Source: Carboxylicivirga marina (lineage in GTDB: Bacteria; Bacteroidota; Bacteroidia; Bacteroidales; Marinilabiliaceae). From it: 64,000 bases of DNA. A program made the position numbers and the translations under genes. The notes below the pieces were generated by a model. That model made no database searches and was not told the DNA's origin. It saw nothing but the letters and a program-made list of their open reading frames with translations. The DNA is taken from contig NZ_JAENRR010000028.1 of the NCBI RefSeq assembly GCF_016612505.1, positions 1 through 64,000 on the forward strand, written 5' to 3'. Below, piece by piece: positions 1 through 8,052 of this stretch (positions are counted from its first letter, which is position 1; every line of letters starts with the position of its first letter).

Positions 1-156
1 CTTAGCATTCCCTGCAAACCCTTGTTAACTAAGAAATCCATGAGATAGGCATCTGTATTATGGGGTAACTCCAATTAAATAACTCTTGATTTTTTGCGCA
101 TTTTGGCATCATTTTTTAGAGAATAATTTCTCTATTACTAATGAAAACATTGTAAT

Positions 157-183
157 GTTAATTCGCTGTTAATCGTGTATTAA
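157..183 (+). promoter_or_regulatory. PhoB/PhoP-like direct repeats, 11-bp spacing
   Basis: Two copies of GTTAAT start at 157 and 168, and a third TTAA lies at 180, so the TTAA core recurs at exact 11-bp steps. Response regulators of the PhoB/PhoP family bind direct repeats with this spacing (the Bacillus PhoP box is TTAACA with 5-bp gaps). The same arrangement lies before the lipoprotein gene that follows the receptor. Phosphate control is an inference. The site is about 140 bp upstream of the best -7 box, which is far for a simple activator. The rest of 1-364 is AT-rich and holds no gene. Confidence 0.45.
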
Positions 184-324
184 GTGGTATTTCTTCTGAT
201 GTTTACCCACAACAAACAATCCAATCTAATCAACTAAACATCTGCCACTTAACACTCCTTTCAACTTAACATACATTTAAAGTTGAATTAATTATCTCTT
301 ATCAGGCATCGTGTGACCTTGCCA

Positions 325-332
325 TACATTTG
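325..332 (+). promoter_or_regulatory. Putative -7 box of the TonB receptor promoter
   Basis: TACATTTG fits the Bacteroidota -7 consensus TAnnTTTG and is followed by CCAT. The promoter of the downstream lipoprotein has the same TTTGCCAT string. No good -33 TTTG lies at the usual distance, which would suit an activator-dependent promoter. Confidence 0.4.
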
Positions 333-364
333 CCATTGAATTATTTGAATTATTGCGAGGAAAA

Positions 365-3151
365 ATGAAAAGACAAATTATTGGAATTATTATTCTATGT
401 CTTGCAGGTCTTACACAGGGATATGCACAAACAGGGATACTAAAAGGGAAAATAACCGACAGAAAAACTGGCGAAGAACTAATTGGTGCGGCCATCATTA
501 TTGAAGGAACTACCACAGGTACAACAACCAACTTTACAGGCGATTACATCATGCCACCTCTTGAAGAAGGCACTTATACAATTCGTTGTCAATACATTTC
601 GTACGAAGCACAAGTCAAAGAAGACATTATTATTAATGACGGCGAAGAGACAACACTTAACTTCTTAATGGGCGAATCAGAACTTGATTTGGCCGAAGTA
701 AAAGTTGTAGCAAAAGCTAATCGTGAGTCGGAGAACTTATTGATGCTTGAACAAAAAAATGCGGTATTAGCAACACAGGCTGTTGGTGCCCAAGAGTTAT
801 CGCGCAAAGGCGTTAGCGATGCCGAAGGAGCTGTTGCTAAAGTGTCGGGTATATCAAAGCAAGAAGGTGTGAAAAATGTATTTGTGCGTGGTTTAGGCGA
901 CCGATATAATGCCACCACATACAACGGCATGCCAATTCCATCAGAAGACCCGGAGTATAAAAATATATCACTCGATTTCTTTTCAACTGATATTATTCAA
1001 TCTGTTGGTGTTAATAAAGTTTTTAGTGCTGGTAATTATGCCGACGTTGGAGGAGCTGTAATTGATATTAAATCAAAAGAATTATTCAAAGACAGCGAGT
1101 TTAATGTTGCTTTCGGATTGGGAGCCAACACACAAACTTTCAATCGTGACTTTTTGCAAGCAAACGGAACCAATGCTTTCGGTTACACTAAAGCAACGAG
1201 TCTGCCAACGCCTCCTGCTAATACACTGCCAGGCGCACAATTTAATCAAATCGATAAGTATAGCTTTACTTATAGTCTTGACCCATCTGTACGTAATACG
1301 CAACTTAATGGCAACTTTGGCTTATCAGGTGGTAAGAAGTTCATCGTTGGAGAAAATGAAAACAAACTTTCTTTGTATGGTGTAGCTGGTTATAGCAACG
1401 ATTATGCCTATTCAGAAGCGGCCGTACGTCGCATCACTACCGACGGCACTGTTGACCAAAACCAAACCGGTGACAAATACACTCAAAATACCAGCCATTT
1501 GATGATGGCTAATGCTGATTATTCCATTGGTAACAAAAGCTCAATCTCATATAACTTTATGTATTTACATACGACTAATCAGTATGTGGGCGACTTTTAT
1601 GGTACCAATAGCGATTATGAAGCTGGTGTTGGACAAGAGGGGATGATGCGTCGCCAGCAACTAAATGACAATTCACTCTATGTTAATCAATTAATGTCGA
1701 AATGGTTTGTTTCTGAAAAGCTTGATTTTAATGTAGCTGCATCATACAACATGGTTGTAGGTAAAGAGCCAGATAGAAGAATTAATAACTTTGAGAAGCG
1801 AAGCGGTGGTTATTATGGCTTGCAAGGTGGTAACGGAAAACAGCAACGCTTTTTCTCTGACCTTAACGAGGGAGATTTAAATCTTCAGGCAAGTGCCGAT
1901 TATAAGTTGAGCACCGATGATGACAATGCATCCTTGTTAAAATTTGGTTATACTGGCCGATTTGTGAACCATGATTTTGAAGCAGTTGAGTACGATATGC
2001 GTGCGAGTAGTGATGGAGAGTTCTATCCGCCAAATATCAAGCTGGATGATTTCTTTAATCAAGACAACATGAATATTGGCGATGGTAACGGAGGTGATTT
2101 TAGAGTCTTGTATTCCGACCAAAGCTATAATGTATCACGTCAGGTGCATGGTGTTTTTGCTGATGCTATAATCGAAATAAACCCTCGCTTTACACTTAAT
2201 GCAGGTTTGCGATTTGACCATGTTAACATGGATGTTAACTACTACAAGTTTCAATCAACCACACCTGAGGAATCGAATATTAACGAGTTGTTTATATTGC
2301 CAAGCTTAAACTCACGTTATGATGTGAATGATAAAAACGCCGTACGTTTGGGCTTGAGTAAAACGTACACCTTGCCACAAAGTAAAGAGATTAGCCCGTT
2401 TCGATATAATAATTTGAGCTATACCAGTCAGGGTAATAAAGATTTAAAACCATCTGAAAATTACAACCTGGACTTAAAATGGGATAACTACATATCGGCC
2501 GGAGAGCTTTTTAGTGTTAATGCTTTTTACAAACACATTAACCAACCCATCTCACGAATAAATGCTAATAATTCAGCAGGTGTGTTGACCTACGAAAATG
2601 TGGCTGATTTTGCCACCGTGGCCGGCTTAGAGTTAGAAGTCAGAAAGAATATTTTTAACAATACCAATGGCACTGATGGCAACGGATTAAATAAGTTATC
2701 GGTAGGATTCAATGGTTCCTATATTTATTCAAACATCAACTTTGATAATTCCGACTCAGAGGCTATATCCGGCACTTTCACACATGCTAATTCACAACTC
2801 GAAGGAGCCGCGCCTATTATAGCCAATGTTGATTTAACACATACCATCAAAAGTGGCGATAAGACTTTTTCTAATGCCGTGGTATTTAATTACACAAGTG
2901 AGAAAGTATTTACAATTGGGCGCGATGGCTTTAATCCGATTATGGAAAGTGCTGTGCCAAGCATGGACTTTGTATCAAGTGCCAAGCTTAACAAACACCT
3001 GACACTTAAGTTCAAAGCACAAAACTTGCTTAACCCAAGCTATCAATTAACACAAAAGCCAATTGTAAATGGTCAGAATCAAAGCAAAGTCACGCTCTTA
3101 GATTTTGAAAAAGGAATTAATGTAAGTCTTGGAATCAGCTATACGTTTTAA
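365..3151 (+). CDS. TonB-dependent outer-membrane receptor
   Basis: This is an outer-membrane active transporter powered by TonB. The ATG at 365 is chosen because GAGGA precedes it and a signal peptide starts there (cleavage near residue 21, GYAQ). A longer frame would need a TTG at 353. Residues about 25-110 form a carboxypeptidase-regulatory-like beta-sandwich that opens with GxLKGKITDRKTGE. Residues about 140-240 are the plug, containing VRGLGDRYNATTYNGMPIP. The remainder is a beta-barrel ending in an aromatic residue (SYTF). The length is about 928 residues. No SusD gene follows, so this is not a classical SusC/SusD pair. The partner is instead a beta-helix lipoprotein with matching promoter signals. 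The substrate is unknown; a phosphorus compound is possible given the upstream repeats. Confidence 0.9.
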   Translation: MKRQIIGIIILCLAGLTQGYAQTGILKGKITDRKTGEELIGAAIIIEGTTTGTTTNFTGDYIMPPLEEGTYTIRCQYISYEAQVKEDIIINDGEETTLNFLMGESELDLAEVKVVAKANRESENLLMLEQKNAVLATQAVGAQELSRKGVSDAEGAVAKVSGISKQEGVKNVFVRGLGDRYNATTYNGMPIPSEDPEYKNISLDFFSTDIIQSVGVNKVFSAGNYADVGGAVIDIKSKELFKDSEFNVAFGLGANTQTFNRDFLQANGTNAFGYTKATSLPTPPANTLPGAQFNQIDKYSFTYSLDPSVRNTQLNGNFGLSGGKKFIVGENENKLSLYGVAGYSNDYAYSEAAVRRITTDGTVDQNQTGDKYTQNTSHLMMANADYSIGNKSSISYNFMYLHTTNQYVGDFYGTNSDYEAGVGQEGMMRRQQLNDNSLYVNQLMSKWFVSEKLDFNVAASYNMVVGKEPDRRINNFEKRSGGYYGLQGGNGKQQRFFSDLNEGDLNLQASADYKLSTDDDNASLLKFGYTGRFVNHDFEAVEYDMRASSDGEFYPPNIKLDDFFNQDNMNIGDGNGGDFRVLYSDQSYNVSRQVHGVFADAIIEINPRFTLNAGLRFDHVNMDVNYYKFQSTTPEESNINELFILPSLNSRYDVNDKNAVRLGLSKTYTLPQSKEISPFRYNNLSYTSQGNKDLKPSENYNLDLKWDNYISAGELFSVNAFYKHINQPISRINANNSAGVLTYENVADFATVAGLELEVRKNIFNNTNGTDGNGLNKLSVGFNGSYIYSNINFDNSDSEAISGTFTHANSQLEGAAPIIANVDLTHTIKSGDKTFSNAVVFNYTSEKVFTIGRDGFNPIMESAVPSMDFVSSAKLNKHLTLKFKAQNLLNPSYQLTQKPIVNGQNQSKVTLLDFEKGINVSLGISYTF

Positions 3152-3176
3152 TGCCTCATTCCTAAGATTGTGGCAT

Positions 3177-3193
3177 GTTAATGCTGTGTTAAC
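3177..3193 (+). promoter_or_regulatory. Second PhoB/PhoP-like 11-bp direct repeat
   Basis: GTTAAT at 3177 and GTTAAC at 3188 are spaced 11 bp, matching the pair at 157-173. They lie just after the receptor stop codon and about 75 bp before the -7 box of the lipoprotein gene. The repetition of the pattern before two functionally linked genes is what makes it credible; each copy alone would be weak. Confidence 0.45.
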
Positions 3194-3267
3194 CGATGAA
3201 CGAAGCCTTTAATAATTACATAACAATCTGGTAATATCTACTAAAACTCAAGCCTGATTCTAAGCAT

Positions 3268-3275
3268 TAGATTTG
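3268..3275 (+). promoter_or_regulatory. Putative -7 box of the beta-helix lipoprotein promoter
   Basis: TAGATTTG matches TAnnTTTG and is followed by CCAT, as before the receptor gene. The expected transcript start is near 3282, giving a leader of about 50 nt. No clear -33 box is seen. Confidence 0.4.
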
Positions 3276-3333
3276 CCATAGATAATAAAAACAGAAGAAA
3301 CCATAATTAAAACAATAAACTAAAATTGTAACG

Positions 3334-4524
3334 ATGAAAAAGTTAATTTTTGCCCTAGCCATCTTTTCTGCAATGCTAATGTCGTGTAGTGATGATGATG
3401 ATAACAAAAAAGAGAATGACGAAAACGAATTAAAAGGAAATATTACAGGATATACTGAGCTGGATGCGTCAATCGAATACAAACTAATAGGTGCTTTAAC
3501 CATTAAAGATGGTGGTGAATTGGTCATTCCTGCCGGTATCGTTATTAAGGCCGAAATTGGTTTTGATAAATATGTGCTCGTTGAGATGGGCGGTAAGATA
3601 CAAGCTGAAGGTACAGCCGATAAACCAGTTGTGTTTATGTCAGGAGCAGCAAGCCCAAAAGCTGGTTATTGGGGTGGAATCATCATTAATGGTAAAGCAA
3701 AAGTTTCGGGTGCTGGTGCTTCAGGAACCAACCAGGGCTCTACCGAAATAGATGGCAACATCAAATACGGAGGTGACGACAATGCAGATAGCTCAGGTTC
3801 ACTTGAGTATGTGAAATTGCTTCACACAGGTGCCAAGGTGGATGCTGATACCGAGCACAACGGCCTAACACTTAATGGTGTTGGTAGCGGTACTAAAATC
3901 GATAATGTTTTCATTTCTGAAGGTTCAGATGACGGTATCGAGTTTTTCGGTGGCGCTGTTAACGTAACCAACTTGTTAGTGGTAAACTCACAGGATGATA
4001 TGTTTGATATCACACAAGGCTGGACAGGTACGCTTGATAATGCCTATGGTATATGGGAAGCACCATTTTTAACTGACGAAGGCGACCCACGTGGTATTGA
4101 AGCCGATGGTAACCTTGATGGTAAAGGGCCTGAGCATGTTGACCAATCAAACTTTGTATTGAAAAATATTTCAATCGTTGTTAATGCGCCAAAAGCCGAT
4201 GATAAAACATTTATGCATGATGCGATTAAAATTCGTCGCGGTGCAACAGCTAAAATTACCAATTGCCTGGTATGGAACATCAATGGCGAAGTTAAGGACT
4301 TTGTTGATGTAGTTGATAAACGTGGTGGTGCTACTGATGAAACAGAAATCGAATGCACTTATAAAGGCATCGCTTATATCGGCAATGAAGTTACTCGCGA
4401 AACGTCTAACGAATCAGGTGATGGAACAATTACATCTGATGCTAAAGTGACAATTAGTGACACGAACACCGGCGCCAAAACAAGCGTATTTAGCTGGACT
4501 GGTTATACTTTTCCTACTAACTAG
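3334..4524 (+). CDS. Surface lipoprotein with right-handed beta-helix repeats
   Basis: The protein has 396 residues. It starts with a lipoprotein signal (LMSC, lipid-bearing Cys18) followed by SDDDD, the acidic run typical of Bacteroidota lipoproteins exported to the cell surface. Most of the chain is short beta-strand repeats rich in Gly, Asn and Asp (for example GTKIDNVFISEGSDDGIEFF and VTNLLVVNSQDDMFD), as expected for a parallel beta-helix. Proteins of this type are sometimes mislabelled as multidrug transporters, but no membrane segments are present. The gene is 182 bp behind the receptor, has its own promoter and the same 11-bp repeats, and ends in a strong terminator. It may capture substrate for the receptor; this is inference. 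Confidence 0.75.
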   Translation: MKKLIFALAIFSAMLMSCSDDDDNKKENDENELKGNITGYTELDASIEYKLIGALTIKDGGELVIPAGIVIKAEIGFDKYVLVEMGGKIQAEGTADKPVVFMSGAASPKAGYWGGIIINGKAKVSGAGASGTNQGSTEIDGNIKYGGDDNADSSGSLEYVKLLHTGAKVDADTEHNGLTLNGVGSGTKIDNVFISEGSDDGIEFFGGAVNVTNLLVVNSQDDMFDITQGWTGTLDNAYGIWEAPFLTDEGDPRGIEADGNLDGKGPEHVDQSNFVLKNISIVVNAPKADDKTFMHDAIKIRRGATAKITNCLVWNINGEVKDFVDVVDKRGGATDETEIECTYKGIAYIGNEVTRETSNESGDGTITSDAKVTISDTNTGAKTSVFSWTGYTFPTN

Positions 4525-4548
4525 AGGATTTTTATAAATGATTTTAAA

Positions 4549-4580
4549 AGCGGCAGGGAATTATCTCTGCCACTTTTTTT
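4549..4580 (+). terminator. Rho-independent terminator after the lipoprotein gene
   Basis: The GGCAGGGA stem at 4552 pairs with TCTCTGCC ending at 4571, with one internal mismatch, and is followed by a run of eight T. It lies 25 bp after the stop codon. Confidence 0.85.
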
Positions 4581-4755
4581 CATTAATATTATATCCGGAG
4601 CACTCAAAGGCGTTTCAAACGTTTGCAGATTGGCTATGCGCCCTATCAGGCAAACTATAACGCTGTATATCAACACTCAACCCAATAGTCCTATTGCTAT
4701 TTCATTCATCTCTAAGTAATTTGCGTGAGTATTAGTTAACTCACAAACTCTGATT

Positions 4756-7422
4756 ATGAAGCAAGCAAGTATATTGGCAATAGTGCTTATTTTACTAAGT
4801 TGTCAGCAAGAACAAAAGACCATTTATCAGGCTGATAATTATACAATTTTCAGTAACAAAGTCGAGCAAGGCGAATATACTGCCGAGGTTCATTCTCCCT
4901 ATCACATCACATCTGATTACCAAAGTCCGGCCAATGCCACTTTTCCTAATCTTATTGAATTTAAATTCGCCATTAATGGCAAGGACAATGAATTACCCAT
5001 TGGCGTAAACCACACTTTCTTGCTTCAAGTCAATGAGCATCATAAAATAGAGCTACCTGTTCTTAAATTTGGCGAGCGCCACCCCGATGAAAAACAGAGC
5101 AATCCCACCGGAAGTATTGAGCCTAACACGCCGCTGATCATTAAGCTTGATGCGAGCGCTATAACACAATCTCTAAAAGACAAAGGCTACTACGAAACCT
5201 ATAATGGCCAGAAAATCTATCAGGAAGATTTTAGCGGCATTTACATTGCTGGTAACCTGGCACCTTTGGGTTGGGATTTTGATAACCTCAATGGTAGAAC
5301 TGATCGACAATTAAAAGATGACAATGGAGATGGTATTTTTGAAATTACCCTTGAATTAAACCCATACAATCCCGATGATTTTACAGCCAATGAGTGGCAG
5401 CTGAAAAACGATATTAGCAACTACCCTCAGCTCAAAAGCTCAACGCCCTTAGTAAATGCTCTATACAATTTGGCATTGGATGAGACTGAGATGAATATCG
5501 AGAGCGATGGCACCTTTAGAACCGGAGAAGAGTGGCCAGGTGTGTGGACACGCGATGTGAGCTATTCGATTCTACTGGCTTATGCTTTCACCAACACCGA
5601 AGTGGCCAAAACCAGCCTGATGCGCAAAGTAAAAAACAATCGCATCATACAAGATACCGGAACGGGTGGTGCCTGGCCCATTTCATCAGACCGAACCACA
5701 TGGGCATTGGCAGCTTGGGAAATTTATAAAGTAACGGGCGATGAGCAATGGCTAAAAACCATCTATTCCATCATCAAAAATTCGGTGGATGACGATATGC
5801 AGACGCTAAAAGATAAGCGTTCAAACTTAATTAAAGGCGAATCGTCGTTTTTAGACTGGCGAAAGCAAACATATCCAGACTGGATGAATGGGGTCGACAT
5901 CTTCGAATCTCGTACTTTGGGAACCAATGCGGTGCATGCTCAAACCTACCAGATTTTGGCAGATATAGCAACCTTGCTTGGTGAGAATGGCGACATATAC
6001 CAAGCCGAAGCCGAAAGGGTTAAAGCAGCGATTAACAAAGAGCTTTGGTTGGATACCAAAGGCTATTACGCCCAGTTTCTATATGGCCGTAATCACCTGT
6101 CTGTTTCTCCGCGCAGCGAAGCATTGGGTGAGGCTTTCACAGTACTATTTGACATTGCTGATAATGGCAGAGCAGCACAAGCTGTAAGCAATACACCAGT
6201 TGTTGACTACGGGGTGCCTTGTATTTATCCGCAGATACCAGAAATACCTCCTTACCATAACAACGGCATCTGGCCATTTGTGCAAGCATACTGGAATTGG
6301 GCCTGTGCCAAAGCTGGCAACACATCCGCTTTAGAGCAAGGCTTAGCCGGCATGCATCGGGCAGCAGCGCTTTTTCTTACTAATAAAGAAAACATGGTGG
6401 CCGACAATGGTGACTTTCGCGATACAGAAGTCAACTCTAACCGCCAGTTATGGAGCGTAGCTGGCTACCTAAGCTCGGTATATCGTCTTTTTGCTGGTAT
6501 TCACTTCGAATTAGACGGCCTTCATTTCAAACCATTTATCCCTCATGCTTATGGTGATGAGTTGGTACTTACAAACTTTAAATATCGCGAAGCAACACTA
6601 GACATCACCATTAAGGGCAATGGTTCCGAAATTCAAGCTTTTACCATTGACGGACAAAGCAGCAAAGCAGTTATTGACAAATCAATAAAAGGCCATCATA
6701 CCATTGAAATTGTACTGAGCAGTAACCCACAGTTTGCCATGGGAAAAGAGGCTTCTGAAAATGCATTTTCGCTTAAAACACCTCGCATAACAGCCCATCG
6801 GAATAAACTTAAGTGGAACGAAATTGATGGCGCCACATCCTATCAGCTTATTCGTAATGGCGCCATCATAGCCACCACATCCAATACCAATTACGTTGTT
6901 GAGGGCACTAATTTTTATCAAGAATTTAGCATAAAGGCTGTTGATGAATCCAATGAATCATTTTTGAGCAATGTCATCACATTTTTACCGGAAAACTACC
7001 CTGGTATTGATGCAAGTAACATCGGTATAAAAGGTGAATTAAATGCCAACGGTTATACGGGCCAGGGGTACATCGAATTATCCAATGATTTAAACACGCT
7101 TATTAGCACCACTTTTACAGCTAAAAGAGCTGGCAAATACCTCATTCGCGGGCGATACAGCAATGGTTCAGGTCCCGATAATACAGATAACAAATGTGCG
7201 ATTCGTACTGTATCGGTTAACGGCAACAAGGCTGGCGTAATGGTGATGCCGCAGCGGGGACGAAATGAGTGGTCAAACTGGGGCTGCACCAACCTTATTG
7301 AGGTGGAATTAAGAAAAGGTAAAAACCAGCTTCAGCTGTCGTTTGAAGATTACAATAACAACATGAATGGGGAAGTTAACCGCGCCTTGCTAGATGAGAT
7401 AATTCTTATTCCTGTTGAGTAA
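4756..7422 (+). CDS. Six-hairpin glycoside hydrolase-like lipoprotein
   Basis: The protein has 888 residues and a lipoprotein signal with Cys16 (LLSC). The first 230 residues are beta-rich and contain a short segment reminiscent of Ca-binding or CBM folds (DDNGDGIFEITLEL). Residues about 230-620 resemble an (alpha/alpha)6 barrel of the GH63/GH78/MGH1-like type, with GVWTRDVSYS near 260, SFLDWR near 370, and later GIWPFVQAYWNWA and QLWSVAGYLSSVYRLFAG. Acidic residues in WTRD, LDWR and NGDFRDTE are catalytic candidates. Residues about 740-888 look like a galactose-binding or CBM35-like module (TGQGYIELSN, AGKYLIRGRYSNG). The exact GH family was not identified. It probably acts in the periplasm or at the cell surface on oligosaccharides, beside the GH97 enzyme downstream. 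The stretch 4581-4755 holds no gene. Confidence 0.7.
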   Translation: MKQASILAIVLILLSCQQEQKTIYQADNYTIFSNKVEQGEYTAEVHSPYHITSDYQSPANATFPNLIEFKFAINGKDNELPIGVNHTFLLQVNEHHKIELPVLKFGERHPDEKQSNPTGSIEPNTPLIIKLDASAITQSLKDKGYYETYNGQKIYQEDFSGIYIAGNLAPLGWDFDNLNGRTDRQLKDDNGDGIFEITLELNPYNPDDFTANEWQLKNDISNYPQLKSSTPLVNALYNLALDETEMNIESDGTFRTGEEWPGVWTRDVSYSILLAYAFTNTEVAKTSLMRKVKNNRIIQDTGTGGAWPISSDRTTWALAAWEIYKVTGDEQWLKTIYSIIKNSVDDDMQTLKDKRSNLIKGESSFLDWRKQTYPDWMNGVDIFESRTLGTNAVHAQTYQILADIATLLGENGDIYQAEAERVKAAINKELWLDTKGYYAQFLYGRNHLSVSPRSEALGEAFTVLFDIADNGRAAQAVSNTPVVDYGVPCIYPQIPEIPPYHNNGIWPFVQAYWNWACAKAGNTSALEQGLAGMHRAAALFLTNKENMVADNGDFRDTEVNSNRQLWSVAGYLSSVYRLFAGIHFELDGLHFKPFIPHAYGDELVLTNFKYREATLDITIKGNGSEIQAFTIDGQSSKAVIDKSIKGHHTIEIVLSSNPQFAMGKEASENAFSLKTPRITAHRNKLKWNEIDGATSYQLIRNGAIIATTSNTNYVVEGTNFYQEFSIKAVDESNESFLSNVITFLPENYPGIDASNIGIKGELNANGYTGQGYIELSNDLNTLISTTFTAKRAGKYLIRGRYSNGSGPDNTDNKCAIRTVSVNGNKAGVMVMPQRGRNEWSNWGCTNLIEVELRKGKNQLQLSFEDYNNNMNGEVNRALLDEIILIPVE

Positions 7423-7435
7423 TGTTATAAATATC

Positions 7436-7484
7436 CCCCATCGCCTTGCAGCTACTTCCTCACGGGGAAGATGCTCCCCATGGG
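7436..7484 (-). repeat. Dispersed palindromic element, inverted copy
   Basis: Read on the minus strand this is CTTCCCC-GTGA-GGAAG, then a spacer and GGCGATGGGG. It matches the 33-bp elements at 11288 and 13640 with several changes. An extra perfect palindrome, CTCCCCATGGGGAG, adjoins it. Next to it, GCGGATTTACAATCCG (7525-7540) is another near-palindrome. Together these fill the 174-bp gap, which contains no gene. Confidence 0.6.
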
Positions 7485-7596
7485 GAGAAACCCGAAGGAA
7501 GAGGAGGCCATCGCTGTTGCGGATTTACAATCCGTAACATTTAACCCGCAATATGCATTAGCATAAGTATCTCATATTTTAAAATAAACATACAAA

Positions 7597-7980
7597 ATGA
7601 AAATAGAACACATTGCCATGTGGGTGAGCAACCTGGAAGTATCACGCCAGTTTTACACTAAATACTTTCAAATGACCTCCAATGACAAGTACGAGAATAA
7701 AAGCAAGCTCTTTACATCCTATTTTTTATCCAATAACGAAGGGGCCAGGCTTGAAATAATGCATAAACCAGAACTTGAAACCAACACCATAAATAACAAT
7801 CAGCTCGGCTTGGTTCATCTGACTTTTTCGTGTGGCAGCAGAGATGCTGTTGACCTATTGACTGAACAGTTGAGACATGATGGCTATACCATCCAGGGTG
7901 AGCCTCGCTTAACTGGCGATGGTTATTACGAAAGCGTCATTTTAGACCCCGATGGTAACTGGATTGAAATTACCGAATAA
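7597..7980 (+). CDS. VOC/glyoxalase-fold metalloprotein
   Basis: This single-domain vicinal-oxygen-chelate protein has 127 residues and two beta-alpha-beta-beta-beta modules. The usual metal ligands are present: His5 (IEHIAMWV), a Glu in ARLEIMH, a His in GLVHLTF and the C-terminal Glu in NWIEITE. The family includes lactoylglutathione lyase, methylmalonyl-CoA epimerase and dioxygenases. The short form with the ending DPDGNWIEI is closest to lactoylglutathione-lyase-like proteins, but the substrate cannot be read from the sequence. There is no signal peptide, so it is cytoplasmic. It stands alone between two exported glycosidases, 72 bp upstream of the GH97 gene. Confidence 0.8.
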   Translation: MKIEHIAMWVSNLEVSRQFYTKYFQMTSNDKYENKSKLFTSYFLSNNEGARLEIMHKPELETNTINNNQLGLVHLTFSCGSRDAVDLLTEQLRHDGYTIQGEPRLTGDGYYESVILDPDGNWIEITE

Positions 7981-8052
7981 TTGAACAAATGAACCACTGC
8001 GAATCACTTAACTACATATACTTTTGAATCAGCATTAAACAAGTATTTACAT

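Noticed and set aside
3334-4524. A SusD-like partner or multidrug transporter label for the lipoprotein
   Set aside because: There are no TPR-like helices of SusD and no membrane segments; the sequence is beta-helix-like throughout.
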